Positions 23,789-35,654 of a stretch of DNA of 64,000 bases are shown here, one piece after another. Origin of the DNA: Portulaca oleracea. Lineage: Eukaryota > Streptophyta > Magnoliopsida > Caryophyllales > Portulacaceae. Each line of letters begins with the position of its first letter. The stretch's first letter is position 1. The notes below the pieces were generated by a model that ran no database searches, was not told where the DNA came from, and saw nothing but the letters and a program-made list of their open reading frames with translations. The stretch spans positions 42,577,513 through 42,641,512 of the forward strand of contig CM055870.1 in assembly GCA_029582165.1 (NCBI GenBank), read 5' to 3'. A program made the position numbers and the translations under genes.

Positions 23789-24135
23789 CAGTGACTTCAT
23801 GTGGGATTTATATGCCGCATTCTTTTGGCGAATTAGCAAACCTGTTGCAGGCATTGTGACTGTACATATCGTGTCTACTAAAATAGGTTTTAGGATAATG
23901 TCCAACAGAAGGTTTTAGGTTCATGTTAGGGAGATTGCCGGTTTGCTTGTCGCTTTCATGATGTAGTTTGTAAGAATAGCTATTTTCAAATGTTGACGGC
24001 GTCAGTTTTGGGCTGTCTGCCTGTCCTTTGATTACATTTTTGTAGTTCATGTTCCCATTCGGGAAGGAAAGGGAGGTACATGGGTGTTTGGTGGTGGAAA
24101 GTTCCTTCCCCCCCCCCCCCCCCTTTTTTGGACAT
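23789..24135 (+). other. HDA9-like 3' untranslated region and C/T homopolymers
   Basis: Probable 3' UTR to about 24060. A run of C (about 24107-24122) followed by T tracts lies beyond. The poly(A) site was not fixed. Confidence 0.5.
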
Positions 24136-25452
24136 TTCTTTTTTTTTTTTTCCTTTTGGAAATTAGCTATTTTAATCCGTCAAAATAATTAATTAGGCGT
24201 TTAATAGACAATATGTTTGGTTCTTTTTAGAATTGTTCAAATCATCTATATGTATGAGTTTATTGTCATCACACTAATTTCAAAAGAATATTATTTCTGT
24301 CTATGACCTTGTTTATTTTATTCGTAAATCAATACATAAATTTAATTCATAATGCCTCCCAAAAAGTGGACGAATACTGAAATATTTTAAAGCCATAAAT
24401 AAAACAATATTATAGATGGATGTCGTGTGAATTAAAATTGAAAAATCTAATATAAATTATGAATTAAATAAAGATAAAATTAGTATGAAAATAAAGTATT
24501 TGGGTGAAATTAATTTGTACAAATTTGACATAAGGGTAATCAGTTTAAAAATTATTAAGTACTTAATTTGTTATTTGACTTTTTAACTAATTTTCCTCCT
24601 GTTATATTATTTGCTACTTTATAATTTCAATACAATACTAATTGTGGCTACCTTATTTCCAAAATGTTTATCATTGTAACTAATCACCTATTCTTTTAGG
24701 TCGTGGGATGGTTAATACGTTGGTAAGTTGGAAAAAGATGGACAAAGTTGAATAAGTTGGTGGATAGTTGGTGGTATAAGTACTAGGAAAGGTAAGTCAT
24801 AGTACTCAAATCATTTAAATATATGAATTTTCAGATATAAAGTTTATAACTTTTAATATGTTATTGATAAAACAAGTCACATTAGCCACATTGCTTATTA
24901 AATGTATAAATTCTTAAATATATATTATATGGAAGGTAAGTAAGATGGAATAAGGTGGGATAAGGTCAATAAAGGTGGTGAACTAGGATAAATTTATCCC
25001 ACCACCAAAAAGAACATGACTTGATTCCTTCATCTCAATGTGTTTATCACTTTTACAATTCCAACAACTATCACTTCCTTTTCACCCCTAATGAATAAAC
25101 TTATTTCTCATTTTCTTTTATAATTCTAACAACTATTATTTTCAATTAATGCAGGGGCATCATTGGCAAGTTACAAAACTTTCCCCTGAATTTCAACATG
25201 CATTGAACTCCTAAAGTTAGGGTGACAATCAAGCAGGGACAAAGGTAGTATTATTCTTATTTACACATAACAATGGAACACCAAAAGTTAATTTTAATTA
25301 ATAATATTTAAATAATTTTGTTGTTCACTACTACCTTTGTCCCAAATGTTTGTCAATTTGACTAGGCCTTGACCTTTGATTACTACAAATTACAATGAGT
25401 TACAATACGAAATTGGTGTCATTAGAAAGATACCTTACTAAAATTACTATGG

Positions 25453-25490
<38 letters not shown>

Positions 25491-25667
25491 AAATGAAATA
25501 AAATTGGATTCTAATAATCTCCACTTTTACATTTTATATGTCAATAATCCATACTTTATTTTTGCATTCGAGTGGTCCAAAAATAAAATAAAATTGTATT
25601 AAGGTGAGATGCCACTGAGTCAAGTGGTGGTGACTTAGCGGTTTGCTGACATGTGCTGGTCTCCATC
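24136..25667. other. Intergenic, AT-rich
   Basis: No gene is seen. Contents are a TA dinucleotide run (about 25459-25487) and a stretch near 25334 (CTACCTTTGTCCCAAATG) like one end of a Stowaway/mariner-type MITE, whose partner end was not found. Confidence 0.45.
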
Positions 25668-25887
25668 ATTTTCTATATATAGGGCATTGCACTTAGGCTT
25701 GATATATCAAGTTGTATGCATTGTACCACTTGCTACGTAATTTGATTGTAAAAATTGTATCCGCTTTATTCAATACAAAAGATTGTGTTGCCTTGTCCTT
25801 TGCATTCGTGTATTGCTTTATCTAGGTTTGCATTCTTTAAGCAAATATTGTGATGGTTGAGTTAAGTCGGGGAACTTGACTGTTAGC

Positions 25888-26340
25888 TGTAAAACCCCGA
25901 ATTTTTGGTTAACGCCAGCATTAGTTTCGTTTGGTAGACCGTTGGTGTTGAGTTTAAGTTTCGAGGACGAAACTTCTTTTAAGGGGGTAATGATGTGAAA
26001 CCCCGAAAAATTCAAAGGCATTGACCGTGACGTCGTTAATAATTTAAGTTGACTCCGTTAATTATTCGAAATTCGTTTGTGATTAATTCTGCTAACACTT
26101 GAGCTCGTAGGATCGTTGAGAGACTAACAAGGGTATTTTGGTAATATCAAGTGTTATTATCATTATTAGTTATAATATTAATATTAGTAGTAGTATTCTT
26201 GTTAGTATTATTATAATTGTTGTGATGTGAATATTGTTATTTACGTGCTATTATTATTATTATTATTGTTATTAGTTGTGGTTATTGTCAGTATTATTGT
26301 TACGTGAGTATTATTATATGACTATTATTGTTACTATGTG

Positions 26341-26378
<38 letters not shown>

Positions 26379-29300
26379 TACTACTATGTAATTATAATCA
26401 TTATTATTATTAATATTAATATTAATATTAGTAGTGTAACGTGGGGATTATTACTAGACCACTATTATATGTTTTTATGCATGTGTTGTTAATGCTATCA
26501 CTATTAGTTTCACCCTAGTACTAGTAGGGTTAGCTATTAGAAATAGTTTTATCAAGAATAATTATGGTTATTAGTTAGTATTAAGAATCACATCACAATG
26601 AGAGTTGTTAGGAAGTAAATCTTCATCCGGTTAAACAGAATCCTTAGAGCTAGATTAGGATTAACAGTGGATTTGGGAGAGATCAGGAGTTAATTAAACC
26701 TAGGTCACAAAACACAACCCACGACTCCCTCTGTTTCCTCCCTTCACTGTGTCTCTCTAAGGCTCTCCTCTCTTTCTGCCGCCCCTCGCGGCCGCCACCG
26801 CCGCCGGACCACATACGGCCACCGCCCAGGATCCTAGCAACCATCACGAACCACCGCAGGCCTTTTCCCCTTCTTCTTTTTCCCTCTCCGCTCCCTTCTT
26901 CCGCAACCCTGTTTTCGCATCCCCGTTCCGGTTCAAGTTCCGCCGCCGCTGCACCACCGCTGTCACCGCCGCTGCTTCGCCGACGCCGGAAACCCACGCT
27001 CCGACCACCGCATTGCCGTCGCTGCCCACCGGAACCACGGCTACAGTGCTGTTCCCCGGTCCGACACAAAAGAGAGAAGGTTGCTCTGTTTGGCGATCGC
27101 TGCCGCCGTTGTCTACTGTTGCCGCCACTGCTCCCAGTCACCGACGCCGACGACCTGCCACCGAATCCGCCCCGCCGATCGCCCCTCAAGCTGCCAATCC
27201 ACCCTTACGTAAACCCCATTCTTCCTTAGTAATGTTTTATGTTTTTTCTTTATTCTTTGATTTTTGATCATCATGATCTTGATATTAGTCATAATAAATC
27301 TGATTATGTGTAGTTGAGTAGAGTTAGTATGCTCGTGTTTTTTTTAAAAGATAATCATGACGTAATGTGTTGGGTTCTATGGGTTATTATATGATTATTA
27401 TTGTTTAAAAAATCATGTTAGGGTCTTGTTAGTAATATTTCATGTATGAACTGGGGTTAGTTTAACTTGTTAAATTTAAATTCTTTGTTTATAATTGAGT
27501 AATGATATGTGTGATGTTTTAAATAAGATTGATTGTAGTTTTGAAAGATATTTTATGTTTATCTTTCCTAATTGTAACGTATAGTTTTCTTTAGTTAAAG
27601 TATTAGTTTATTTTTATTCTTTTTACTACTATGTTATAATTCTTAAAAAAAAAAAAGAGTCTTTAAAATCTTTTCTACTATTTTATGATTTTTTTTAATA
27701 ATGTATTATGTTTATTAAAGTTTCAAACTTTACTTATTTATGTCACTATTATATGACTCTTATGTGTTATATTATTATTACGTTGTTATTAAGTTCTTTA
27801 TCTATAAAGGTTTAAATTGTTGGTTATAAGTGGTAGCGTTTGGACCTTGGTTGGATTAGATTAAAGACCTATAACCTTAGTCACTGTTTAGAGCCCAAAT
27901 TAGGACCCCGGGATCGAATGGTGGAAGTTAGAACCGAAATAACAAATTAGTTAATAACCGTTATCGGGACAGTTTCGTTAGCGCCTAAAGATCGGGTTGC
28001 CACGGTTAGCGTAGTTGTCTTCTGATCAAACCCTTTGAACTGGAGGTTCCCTTAGATGTTAGGAACCATAGGAATTTTACGGATCGAACGTTTGAATTGT
28101 ATAGCCCGAGTTATAACCGTTTTACCGGAACCTGTCAGATCTGGACCAATGGGAAAGACGGGTGTTTTTCAGGTCTTTCGGGACTGAGTTGGGCTTAACC
28201 ATCAACATAGAAGTTTTAGTAGACATCCTGAGGTTTCCGAAAAGTCCAGAATCAGACCCATAGGATGTGGAGAAGTCGAGTTGTGACCCGTTTTATGTGA
28301 ATGTTATAATCTGTCCTCTGTTTGCTTTTATTTATAAAGAATTGTTGAGTGAAAATAATATGTGATCTTGTTATGTGTTTTCTTGGAGGTGTTAAGTGTA
28401 ATTTCATAAATGATAGGAACCTAAGTGTTCCTAGGGGATGGGTTAGGTAGTAGTTAGTTAATTCTAACTTCGTTAGAACGTGTTTTGATTAGATAATTAC
28501 TTTTATTCTAGGCCCGAGTTAGTGCGAGACGTTAGTGAGCTCAAGTGTGTTCTTCTTTTGCTGTGCTGTGAAGTATATCAGGTAATTGTCTATGCTCTAA
28601 TCCCCACCGGGATGCTCTTTAAATGTGTTTTGATGTTTTATAATCTATTTGAGAATTGCATCCCGAAAGGGGACTTTTGTGGAAATACGACCATCTGTTT
28701 TGATAATCTTTTGTTTCGATTGTGACCTTGGTTTATTTGAGTCAAGAAATTGGATGGTCTTTTATTCGAAGTTTTGTTAATGGTTTTGATAACCTGGGTT
28801 GGGTTTGACTTAAGAGTTGTGAGTTGAGTTTTTGCATAAGATACTAATAATTCAAAGTGAAACATTTAAGCGGGTTTATTTGGTCGTAGCCTGTGGTAGG
28901 CAAAGGGTCTGGGACCCTGGTCGTAGCCTGTGGTAGGCGGAAATGTGAACTCTTGATATTCTGGTCGTAGCCTGTGGTAGGCGGAAATGTGAATTCTTGA
29001 TATTTTGGTCGTAGCCTGTGGTAGGCAAAGGGTCTGGGACCCTGGTCGTAGCCTGTGGTAGGCAAAGGGTCTGGGACCCTGGTCGTAGCCTGTGGTAGGC
29101 AGAGGATCTGGGATCCGGTATGATATTTGTTACTTTAAGGGATGTGGTATCCCGCCCGCATAATAAAATATGAATTGGTTGGGTGGAGGAAAAACAGTTA
29201 AGGGTTAAAGGTTTGCGAAATGTTTTGACTTGTTCCCTCTCCCTCAAATGAATTGAAATGAACTTAAACTGTTTTAAACGTTAGGGGTAGACATTATTGA

Positions 29301-29614
29301 GATTTCCCCCTCATTTTCTGAAATGTTTTGATTTCAGGTGAAGATCTAAATGCTGGGAACGGGAGTTAGAAGTGAGGACGACGAGTCTAGAAGTCCTTGA
29401 ACCTTTTATATCGTTTTCGTTATGAATTCTTAAAGTTTGTTTTGAGTTGTTAGTAGTTACCGTTAGCAGACAGTTGTGTTTTCCTTTCTCGCCTTGTATT
29501 CCTTCGGGGATACGGCAGTGACGCCCAAACTAAATTTGAAGTCTTCCGCTAAGTTTTGTCTGTTAACGTTAGTTTGACTTTGACTTTTTATAATTGAATT
29601 TCCGGGGCGTTACA
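25888..29614 (+). mobile_element. Remnant of a long-LTR gypsy element inside the Gypsy-A 5' LTR
   Basis: It begins TGTAAAACCCCG and ends CCGGGGCGTTACA. A second LTR-like start TGTGAAACCCCG at 25994 is preceded by a polypurine tract (AAGGGGGTAATGA) and a short reading ending TTTCGAGGACGAAACTTC, typical of the 3' end of Tekay/Del-type pol. The likely structure is a stub of 5' LTR, a huge internal deletion, then a complete 3.6-kb 3' LTR (25994-29614). Flanks GTTAGC and GTTGC are an imperfect TSD. Inside the LTR are (TTA)n tracts (26150-26440), a GC-rich leader-like block with a donor (26700-27215) and a minisatellite (28880-29110). Confidence 0.7.
28880..29110. repeat. LTR minisatellite, 38-45-bp units
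   Basis: Six copies of GGTCGTAGCCTGTGGTAGGC alternate with two spacers, AAAGGGTCTGGGACCCT and a GGAAATGTGAATTCTTGATAT-like form. Confidence 0.85.
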
Positions 29615-29668
29615 GTTGCACAGTGAAAAAACTTAGAATTAACAAAGGCAAAAATTTTCCCTGTGACA

Positions 29669-30339
29669 ATTGATATCAGAGCAAGGTCGGTGCTCTAAGA
29701 AAGTAATCATGACCGGAAAACTTCTGCGCATGTTAACATAATCGAGCAAGTTCTCGGTGCTTCCCAAGAGATGGAAGTCGCTGAAGGATTCATTGTTATC
29801 GACTTATCGGTGGATTACAGACCCTCGCGGGCCAGGTTTAGGAAATGAACCACATGCTTCAGAAGATGAAGAAAGACTCTAATGAGATTTGATCCAACAG
29901 TGAGTTGGATAAGTCATCGTTCGTCAAAAATTTATGTGATGAAATTGTAGCCTTGAAGGCCCAACTCGAGATAACACCCCAACTGAATGGCCGATTACCG
30001 TTGAAGGTCCCGGATCCCAATCCATATAATAGGATTCAAGAGTCTAAGCCATTCGAACTTTATCTGGGATTTAGAACAATGCTTTATGGCATTTAGGGTG
30101 CCTGGTGGTAGTGGTCGCCATGTTCTTGTCTGGGGATGCCAAGATCTGGTGGCGATCCCATATAAAAAATGATCGTGATTCAAGCCACCCTCCCATTTCC
30201 ATATTGGAGCACATGAAGAAGGAAATGCGAGCGTAATTTTTACCCCATCATATTTCCTTGACCTCCCGCGATGAATTGAGGGAATTAATACAAATAGGAA
30301 TTGTCTGGGAGTATGTAAAGAAGTTTACTTCCTTGCTAC
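29669..30339 (+). pseudogene. Gypsy-A gag, first part
   Basis: Degenerate gag on the + strand after the primer site. Recognisable stretches are KPFELYLGFRTM, then MFLSGDAKIWWRSHIKND, SRDELRELIQIGIVWEYVKK and FTSLLLQ, matching the retrotransposon gag domain of chromoviruses (capsid protein). Several stops and shifts occur (for example near 30094 and 30234). The hAT element interrupts it at 30339. Confidence 0.7.
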
Positions 30340-30507
30340 TACAGCTGGCTAATAGGTCAGGTCGGGTCGGGTTTGTGTTCATGTCAAACTTAAGCGGGTT
30401 CAAAATCTTCCGACCTCAACCTAACCCATTTATTAAACGAGTTGGAAATTGAAACCGTTTACCGTTTAAATTTTAAACGGGGTGACCTTATTTTGACCTA
30501 TTTACCC

Positions 30508-31179
30508 TGTAAACACAAATTTCTAGCCTGAAATAAATAAAGACAAGAAATATGAGAAACAAATTAATTCGTATTAATATTTGAATAGATGTGGGTACAA
30601 TCTCTGTGTTAAATACAATAAAGTAGTCCTCTGATTCGATCTCCTGAAACTTGGGTGAGCCGAGGGCGCGAGCGCTTGATCTCAATCTCGAACGCAGGTT
30701 TAGCTGAAGAATTCTTGCAGTAGTTCTTGAGCTGAAGGTCTTGAGCGTTGATCCCCTTAGTGCTTGGTAGCTGGAGACTGCTGACAGTTTGATCTTGTGA
30801 AGCCTCTAGAGTGCAGAATGTCGAATGCCGCCGGGGTAGACTGCAGAGTGTAGATCACGAGTGTGTTGAAAATGAGGGAGATGACCCCTATTTATAAGCT
30901 CTGGAGGCCTAGAGTTGCCTAGGGTTTGAGTTGGGCTTTGGGCTTGGGCCCAAGTTAATTAATTATTCCTTTACTTTAAATAAAGAAATAATTAATATTT
31001 TCTGCATCATAATTGACACGTGTCGTGACGCTATTGGCCAAGATATATTTCCAATTAAAATTTAATTAAATGGACCGCCGTAATTAATTTTACACGTGGC
31101 AGACAATAATTGGCCAAATAAATTTAATTTATTTCCACGTGTCATCTTCTGATTTGTCGACAAATTTTTGCCTCCTACA
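30508..31179 (-). repeat. B1 3' LTR
   Basis: It is 672 bp. It contains TATAAATAGGGG (reverse strand near 30893) as a likely TATA box, and ACACGTG motifs (G-box cores) near 31016, 31093 and 31136 that could respond to bZIP/bHLH factors. Confidence 0.88.
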
Positions 31180-31379
31180 GAATGCCCCCTTCGAGAGTCA
31201 ACTGCGGACACAATTTTAAGTGTTTGTAGCTGTTGGGTCTCGAAAATTTATTGGACAAATTTGGGCATAAATTTTTCCGCAAGCCTAAAACTATGCCAAG
31301 ATTGATTAATTTGTGATGGATTTTAACCTAAGTCTGGGTCTCCAATTTTGGGCTAATTACGCAACAATTTTTTTTTTTT

Positions 31380-33240
31380 TGATTCATGTGCTCTTTTTCT
31401 TTTCTTTTTTTTTCAAAGCCCGCCTAAGGAGTTCACTACAACGATGACTCATCTTTTTTTTTTTTTGATGGAGTTTTATCAAGAATAAAACTGTCAGAGT
31501 TGGAGTTCGGCTAAATTGGAGTTGGAGTCTGAGACTTACCCTAGCAATTCCTATATAAAGGGATCTTTCTCCTTCACTCATCTGCAACCTTCTACCATCT
31601 TCTTTGAAACCTCCCCATCGATGGTTTGTGTTTTGGTAATACCCTGTTTGCCGAGTATCATCTACTCCCACTGTTTTCTCTCTATATTTCTGAATTCTTT
31701 GGCGATGTAGCCTAATCAAGATCACTTACAATAAGATTTTTTTTTCTTTCGACCATGATTTTGATCTTGGCAATGATCTTGATGAGAGCACATTCTTACT
31801 TTGATTTTTCTTGATTGTGTTTCGAGGTTGTAATTCCTCTTCTTCAAATTGATTTTTCTTTTAAGTCTGTTTCTCTTGACAAACAACATTGGCACTTCAA
31901 GGTATCTGGACCTTGTGCAATCGTAAGTGAGTTGCTTGGCCGGAATATTTTGATGGAAATTTCCAACCAGACTTTTTGATGATTGTTCAGATCCGTTCTT
32001 ATCTCTCTTGCTCTTTTTCTTCTTAAATATGATATGGAGGTCTTTCACCAACATTTGTTTTTTTACCGAAATTTTGGTTATCTTTTCTGATGAGGCTGTT
32101 AGTAGTTGTTGGGACCTACTATTATCTCCATCATCATCACCGTCTTCTTCCTCGTCCTCTTTGTCGTTGGTGACACACAGAAGCCTTTTCCGGCGCTTCT
32201 GGTGAAGAATCCGGTGCCTAACTTTCCTGGCGGATTTGCTCCCGAGCTTCATCCTGGTGACTTCTCCGGCAGCCTTGTACAGTAGATTCCAGGTGGCGCC
32301 GTCGTCGTCTTTTCCGGCGGCCTTGTACACCACCTCCGCTGGACTCTCACGGCTGGAGACTTGGGTCACTGCGAACCCGCACAGTGTCGACTACGATGAG
32401 CTTGACAGATTCGCGCCCTTGGAGGAGCGGGTGAGCCAACCCGGGAGCAAGAGGAGGTCAGTTCCGCCGCCGTCGTCAGTCTCCGACGACAGAACCGGGG
32501 GAGGGGAGGTCGAGGCAGTCATCTTCGGAAGGCAGCCTGAACTCTCGGTTGTCCAATTCCCTCGTCGTCATCGCAACCTTGGTTTGAATTTGAGGGTTTG
32601 AATCGTAGAGTTTTCAGGGGGTTTCTTATTTTTGCTCAGACATGGAGGAAAAAGAAAGAAATTATAGGAGGATGAGGAAGCGACGAGGTGTATATCAAAA
32701 AAAAGGACTAGTGAACACTGATGAAAAAGTTTGCACATTGCCATCAAAAGACAGCTGTCATCCTTTACGTGATGTGCATCAATGTCTTTTTCTAGAATAA
32801 CAATATTTATCCATAGGTCCCATATGGAAAATTTTGCCTTGGATGCTAGCAAATACACCATACCATAAATCATCCCCTTTTACTCTTTAATTTTGGTGAT
32901 ACCATGACATGACAACTCCCTGCTTTTGAGGAGATAATAAATTTGGTGTGTTACCAAATTCATACGCATGGAATTGTGCTCACATATCCCAAACATTCTT
33001 TTTTTTTTTTCAAAATTTGCTTGCGGGCCCCACTTATTAGTAATAAATTTAAAAAAAACACAACATCAGAGGAACGTGACTTCATTTATGTTTCATATTT
33101 TGATTCCCCTTTTTATTTTTCCTTTATTTTTTCTTCTTTTGTTGAATTTTTTTTCATTTTCCTTTTTTTTTCTTTTTTTGACATTTTCTAATATGCGTAT
33201 TTTTCTAACACTTGTCTTTTTTTTTTGTCACTTTTTTGAT
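31380..33240. other. Unassigned segment in B1, possibly transduced host DNA
   Basis: This stretch is absent from sister element B2. It includes a GC-rich block (32200-32600) open on both strands. The - strand reading (32369-31722) starts with a segment containing WNLLYKAAGEVTRMK, then a basic run (RHRILHQKRRKR) and an acidic run, resembling an ordinary plant nuclear-type protein, but I do not recognise it. On the + strand a TATA-like CTATATAAAGGG is at about 31550. Poly-T tracts border it (about 31370 and 33000-33235). Confidence 0.4.
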
Positions 33241-33289
33241 GTAGGGAGTTGCTGCAATATGCCTGAAATTGTCCTTCGTCCTCGCCAGT

Positions 33290-34283
33290 ATCTTGCCCAC
33301 TCCTCAGCGTGCTGTCGTAGGGTAGTCCTAGACTACTCTCTTCAGGACTGTCTGGGTCGACCATGTCATTGCTTCGCTTTAGGTGGATAACTCCCTTGGC
33401 TGCTGGCGTAGAGTTGTCCTAGACAACTCTCTCAAAAACGACAGTACAGTCAGGGTCGACTGAATCATCGCTTTGCTTTAGGTGGATAACTCCCTTGGCT
33501 GCTGGCGTAGAGTTGTCCTAGACAACTCTCTCAAAAACGACAGTACAGTCAGGGTCGACTGGGTCATCACTCCGTCGGAATACTCCTCAGCGTACTGACG
33601 TAGAGTAGTCACAGACTTACTCTCTTCAGGACTGTCTGTGTCGACTGTGTCGTCATCGTGTTTACTCCTCGGGGAAGGTCTGATGTATTATACATCTTTG
33701 AGGTGTCTCTTTTCAGAACTGACCTGGGTCGACAGAAGTCATCATCGGGTTTACTCCTCGGGGACGGTCTGATGTATTAGACATCTTTGAGGTGTCTCTT
33801 TTCAGAACTGACCTGGGTCGACGGAAGTCATCATCGGGTTTACTCCTCGGGGACAGTCTGATGTATTAGACATCTTTGAGGTGTCTCTTTTCAGAACTGA
33901 CCTAGGTTGACGGAAGTCATTATCGGGTTTACTCCTCGGGGACGTTCTCATGTATTAGACATGTTTGAGGTGTCTTTTTTCAGAACAGATCCGGGTCGAC
34001 GAAGTCATCATCGAGTTTACTCCTCAGGGACGTTTTGATGTATTAGACATCTTTGAGGTGTCTCTTTTCAGAACTAACCTAGGTCGACGGAAGTCATCAT
34101 CGGGTTTACTCCTCGGGGACGTTCTGATGTATTAGACATCTTTGAGGTGTCTCTTTTCAGAACTGACCTAGGTCGACGGAAGTCATTATCGGGTTTACTC
34201 CTCAGATCCGTTCTGATGTATTAGACATCTTTGAAGTGTCTCTTTTCAGAACCAACTGAGTTGGCAGCGTCGTCGCATGGCTT
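33290..34283. repeat. B1 tandem repeats: 99-bp (two copies) then 89-bp (seven copies)
   Basis: The phrase AGGTGGATAACTCCCTTGGC occurs at 33381 and 33480. TTTACTCCTC then begins units at 33661, 33750, 33839, 33928, 34016, 34105 and 34194, spacing 88-89 bp. Each unit has a TATTAGACATCTTTGAGGTG core and a GGTCGACGGAAGTCAT end. Confidence 0.92.
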
Positions 34284-34699
34284 ACTACTCCTGGACTTTC
34301 CGTCATCTACAGGTTATGAAGAGAGGACTTGAACTCTCTACCGAGTCATGATGAACCACAATACTTTCTTCTGAGGATCAACCGATAAGCCACCTGATCC
34401 GTTCTCGACCACAAGCGTCATTGATTGACAGAGAGGACACCGCTAGCTGACTTGCCCCCACTATTGACCCGAATGAAAGTCAATGTCGCCAGCTTGAAGG
34501 AGTCCACCACTTAAGCAAAGGAGTGCGCCGTTGATTTGAGGACGATAACGTCGTCTTGGAGCGGAATTCAACCAACACGACTAAGATGCCCCCATGTTGC
34601 ATGTTTGAAGAGTATTTCATTGATAATGCTGACTTGAAGCATACCACTGACATGAAGATCTTGGTAAGCCAGAGTGCAACTTGAAAGCCAACAATTCGA

Positions 34700-35400
34700 T
34701 GACCTAGAAGTTGGTCAATTTCTTGCATTTTTTACTTGAGAGTTTTCATTGTGATGACGAAAAAGTCTTTAAATTTGATTTTGATGACTTGGTAGTCTTG
34801 ATTTTGGCTGGCTTGGAAGTCTTCAATTTTGATGGCTTGGAAGTTGGTAGGTTTGATGGCTCAAAAGTCTTGAAGTTTGTTGATTTTGCTGACTTGGGAG
34901 TCATATGCATTGTTGATATGGAAATCTCGAACTTTATTGACTTGGGAGTCGTGATCTTTTCCTTGACTCGTGAGTCCTTGTGTTTTGTTGATTTCAATTT
35001 GGTTGACTTGTAAGTTTTTCATTTTATCGACTTGGGAGTCAAGAGACTTGTTGATGCGAGATTTGACTTAATTGGGAGTCTTTGTCTTATTGTTGACTTG
35101 GAAATCAAGGGGCTTGGTGACTTGAAAGTCTTGAAGTTTGTTGATTTGAAAGTCTTGATTTTTTTTCTACTTGGAAATCTTTAAATTTTGTTGACTTGGA
35201 AGTCGGTGAATCTTGGTGACTTGGGAGTCTTTTTTTTTTTTTTTTGACTTGGGAGTCCTTGACTTGAAAGTCTTCAATTTTGACTTGTGAGTCTTGAATT
35301 TGCTAAATTGTAAGTCCTCAAAGTTTGTTGACTTGAAAGTCTTGGGGTTTGTTGACCAGGAAAATCATCAAAATTTGATGACCTAGGATGATTTTTTTTC
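34700..35400. repeat. B1 array of near-palindromic GACTTGGAAGTC motif
   Basis: GACTTGGAAGTC, GACTTGGGAGTC, GACTTGAAAGTC and similar 12-mers recur every 20-40 bp, separated by T-rich spacers. The reverse-complement form dominates in B2 (43280-45240). Confidence 0.88.
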
Positions 35401-35654
35401 TTTGGGTATGACTGTATTTGGGTCTAGACCCAAATTGCCTACGTACCTTAAGGGATAGAATATCCATAAGGATCAAGCCAAACGTAGTTCAAATTTAAAG
35501 ATGAAGAACTGAAAATTTTATTTATTGATTTAGCCGTACACAGTTTATACTCTTGCGGGTCAGGAGTATTACAACGATGAAATTGAAATGAACTGAAAAT
35601 GAAATCTTTTTTTTTTTTGTGAACAGTTTAGGCTCTTGCTCAGGAGCTACATCT

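Noticed and set aside
25334..25450. Stowaway-like MITE end
   Set aside because: Only one end resembles the CTCC...TCCCAAA consensus; no partner end or TA duplication found.
26683..27189. Arg/Gly-rich protein on the - strand (168 codons)
   Set aside because: It is the antisense of a GC-rich leader-like block in an LTR; composition alone keeps it open.
28880..29110. CRISPR-like array
   Set aside because: Plant nuclear DNA; spacers are repeats of each other and the block lies within an LTR.
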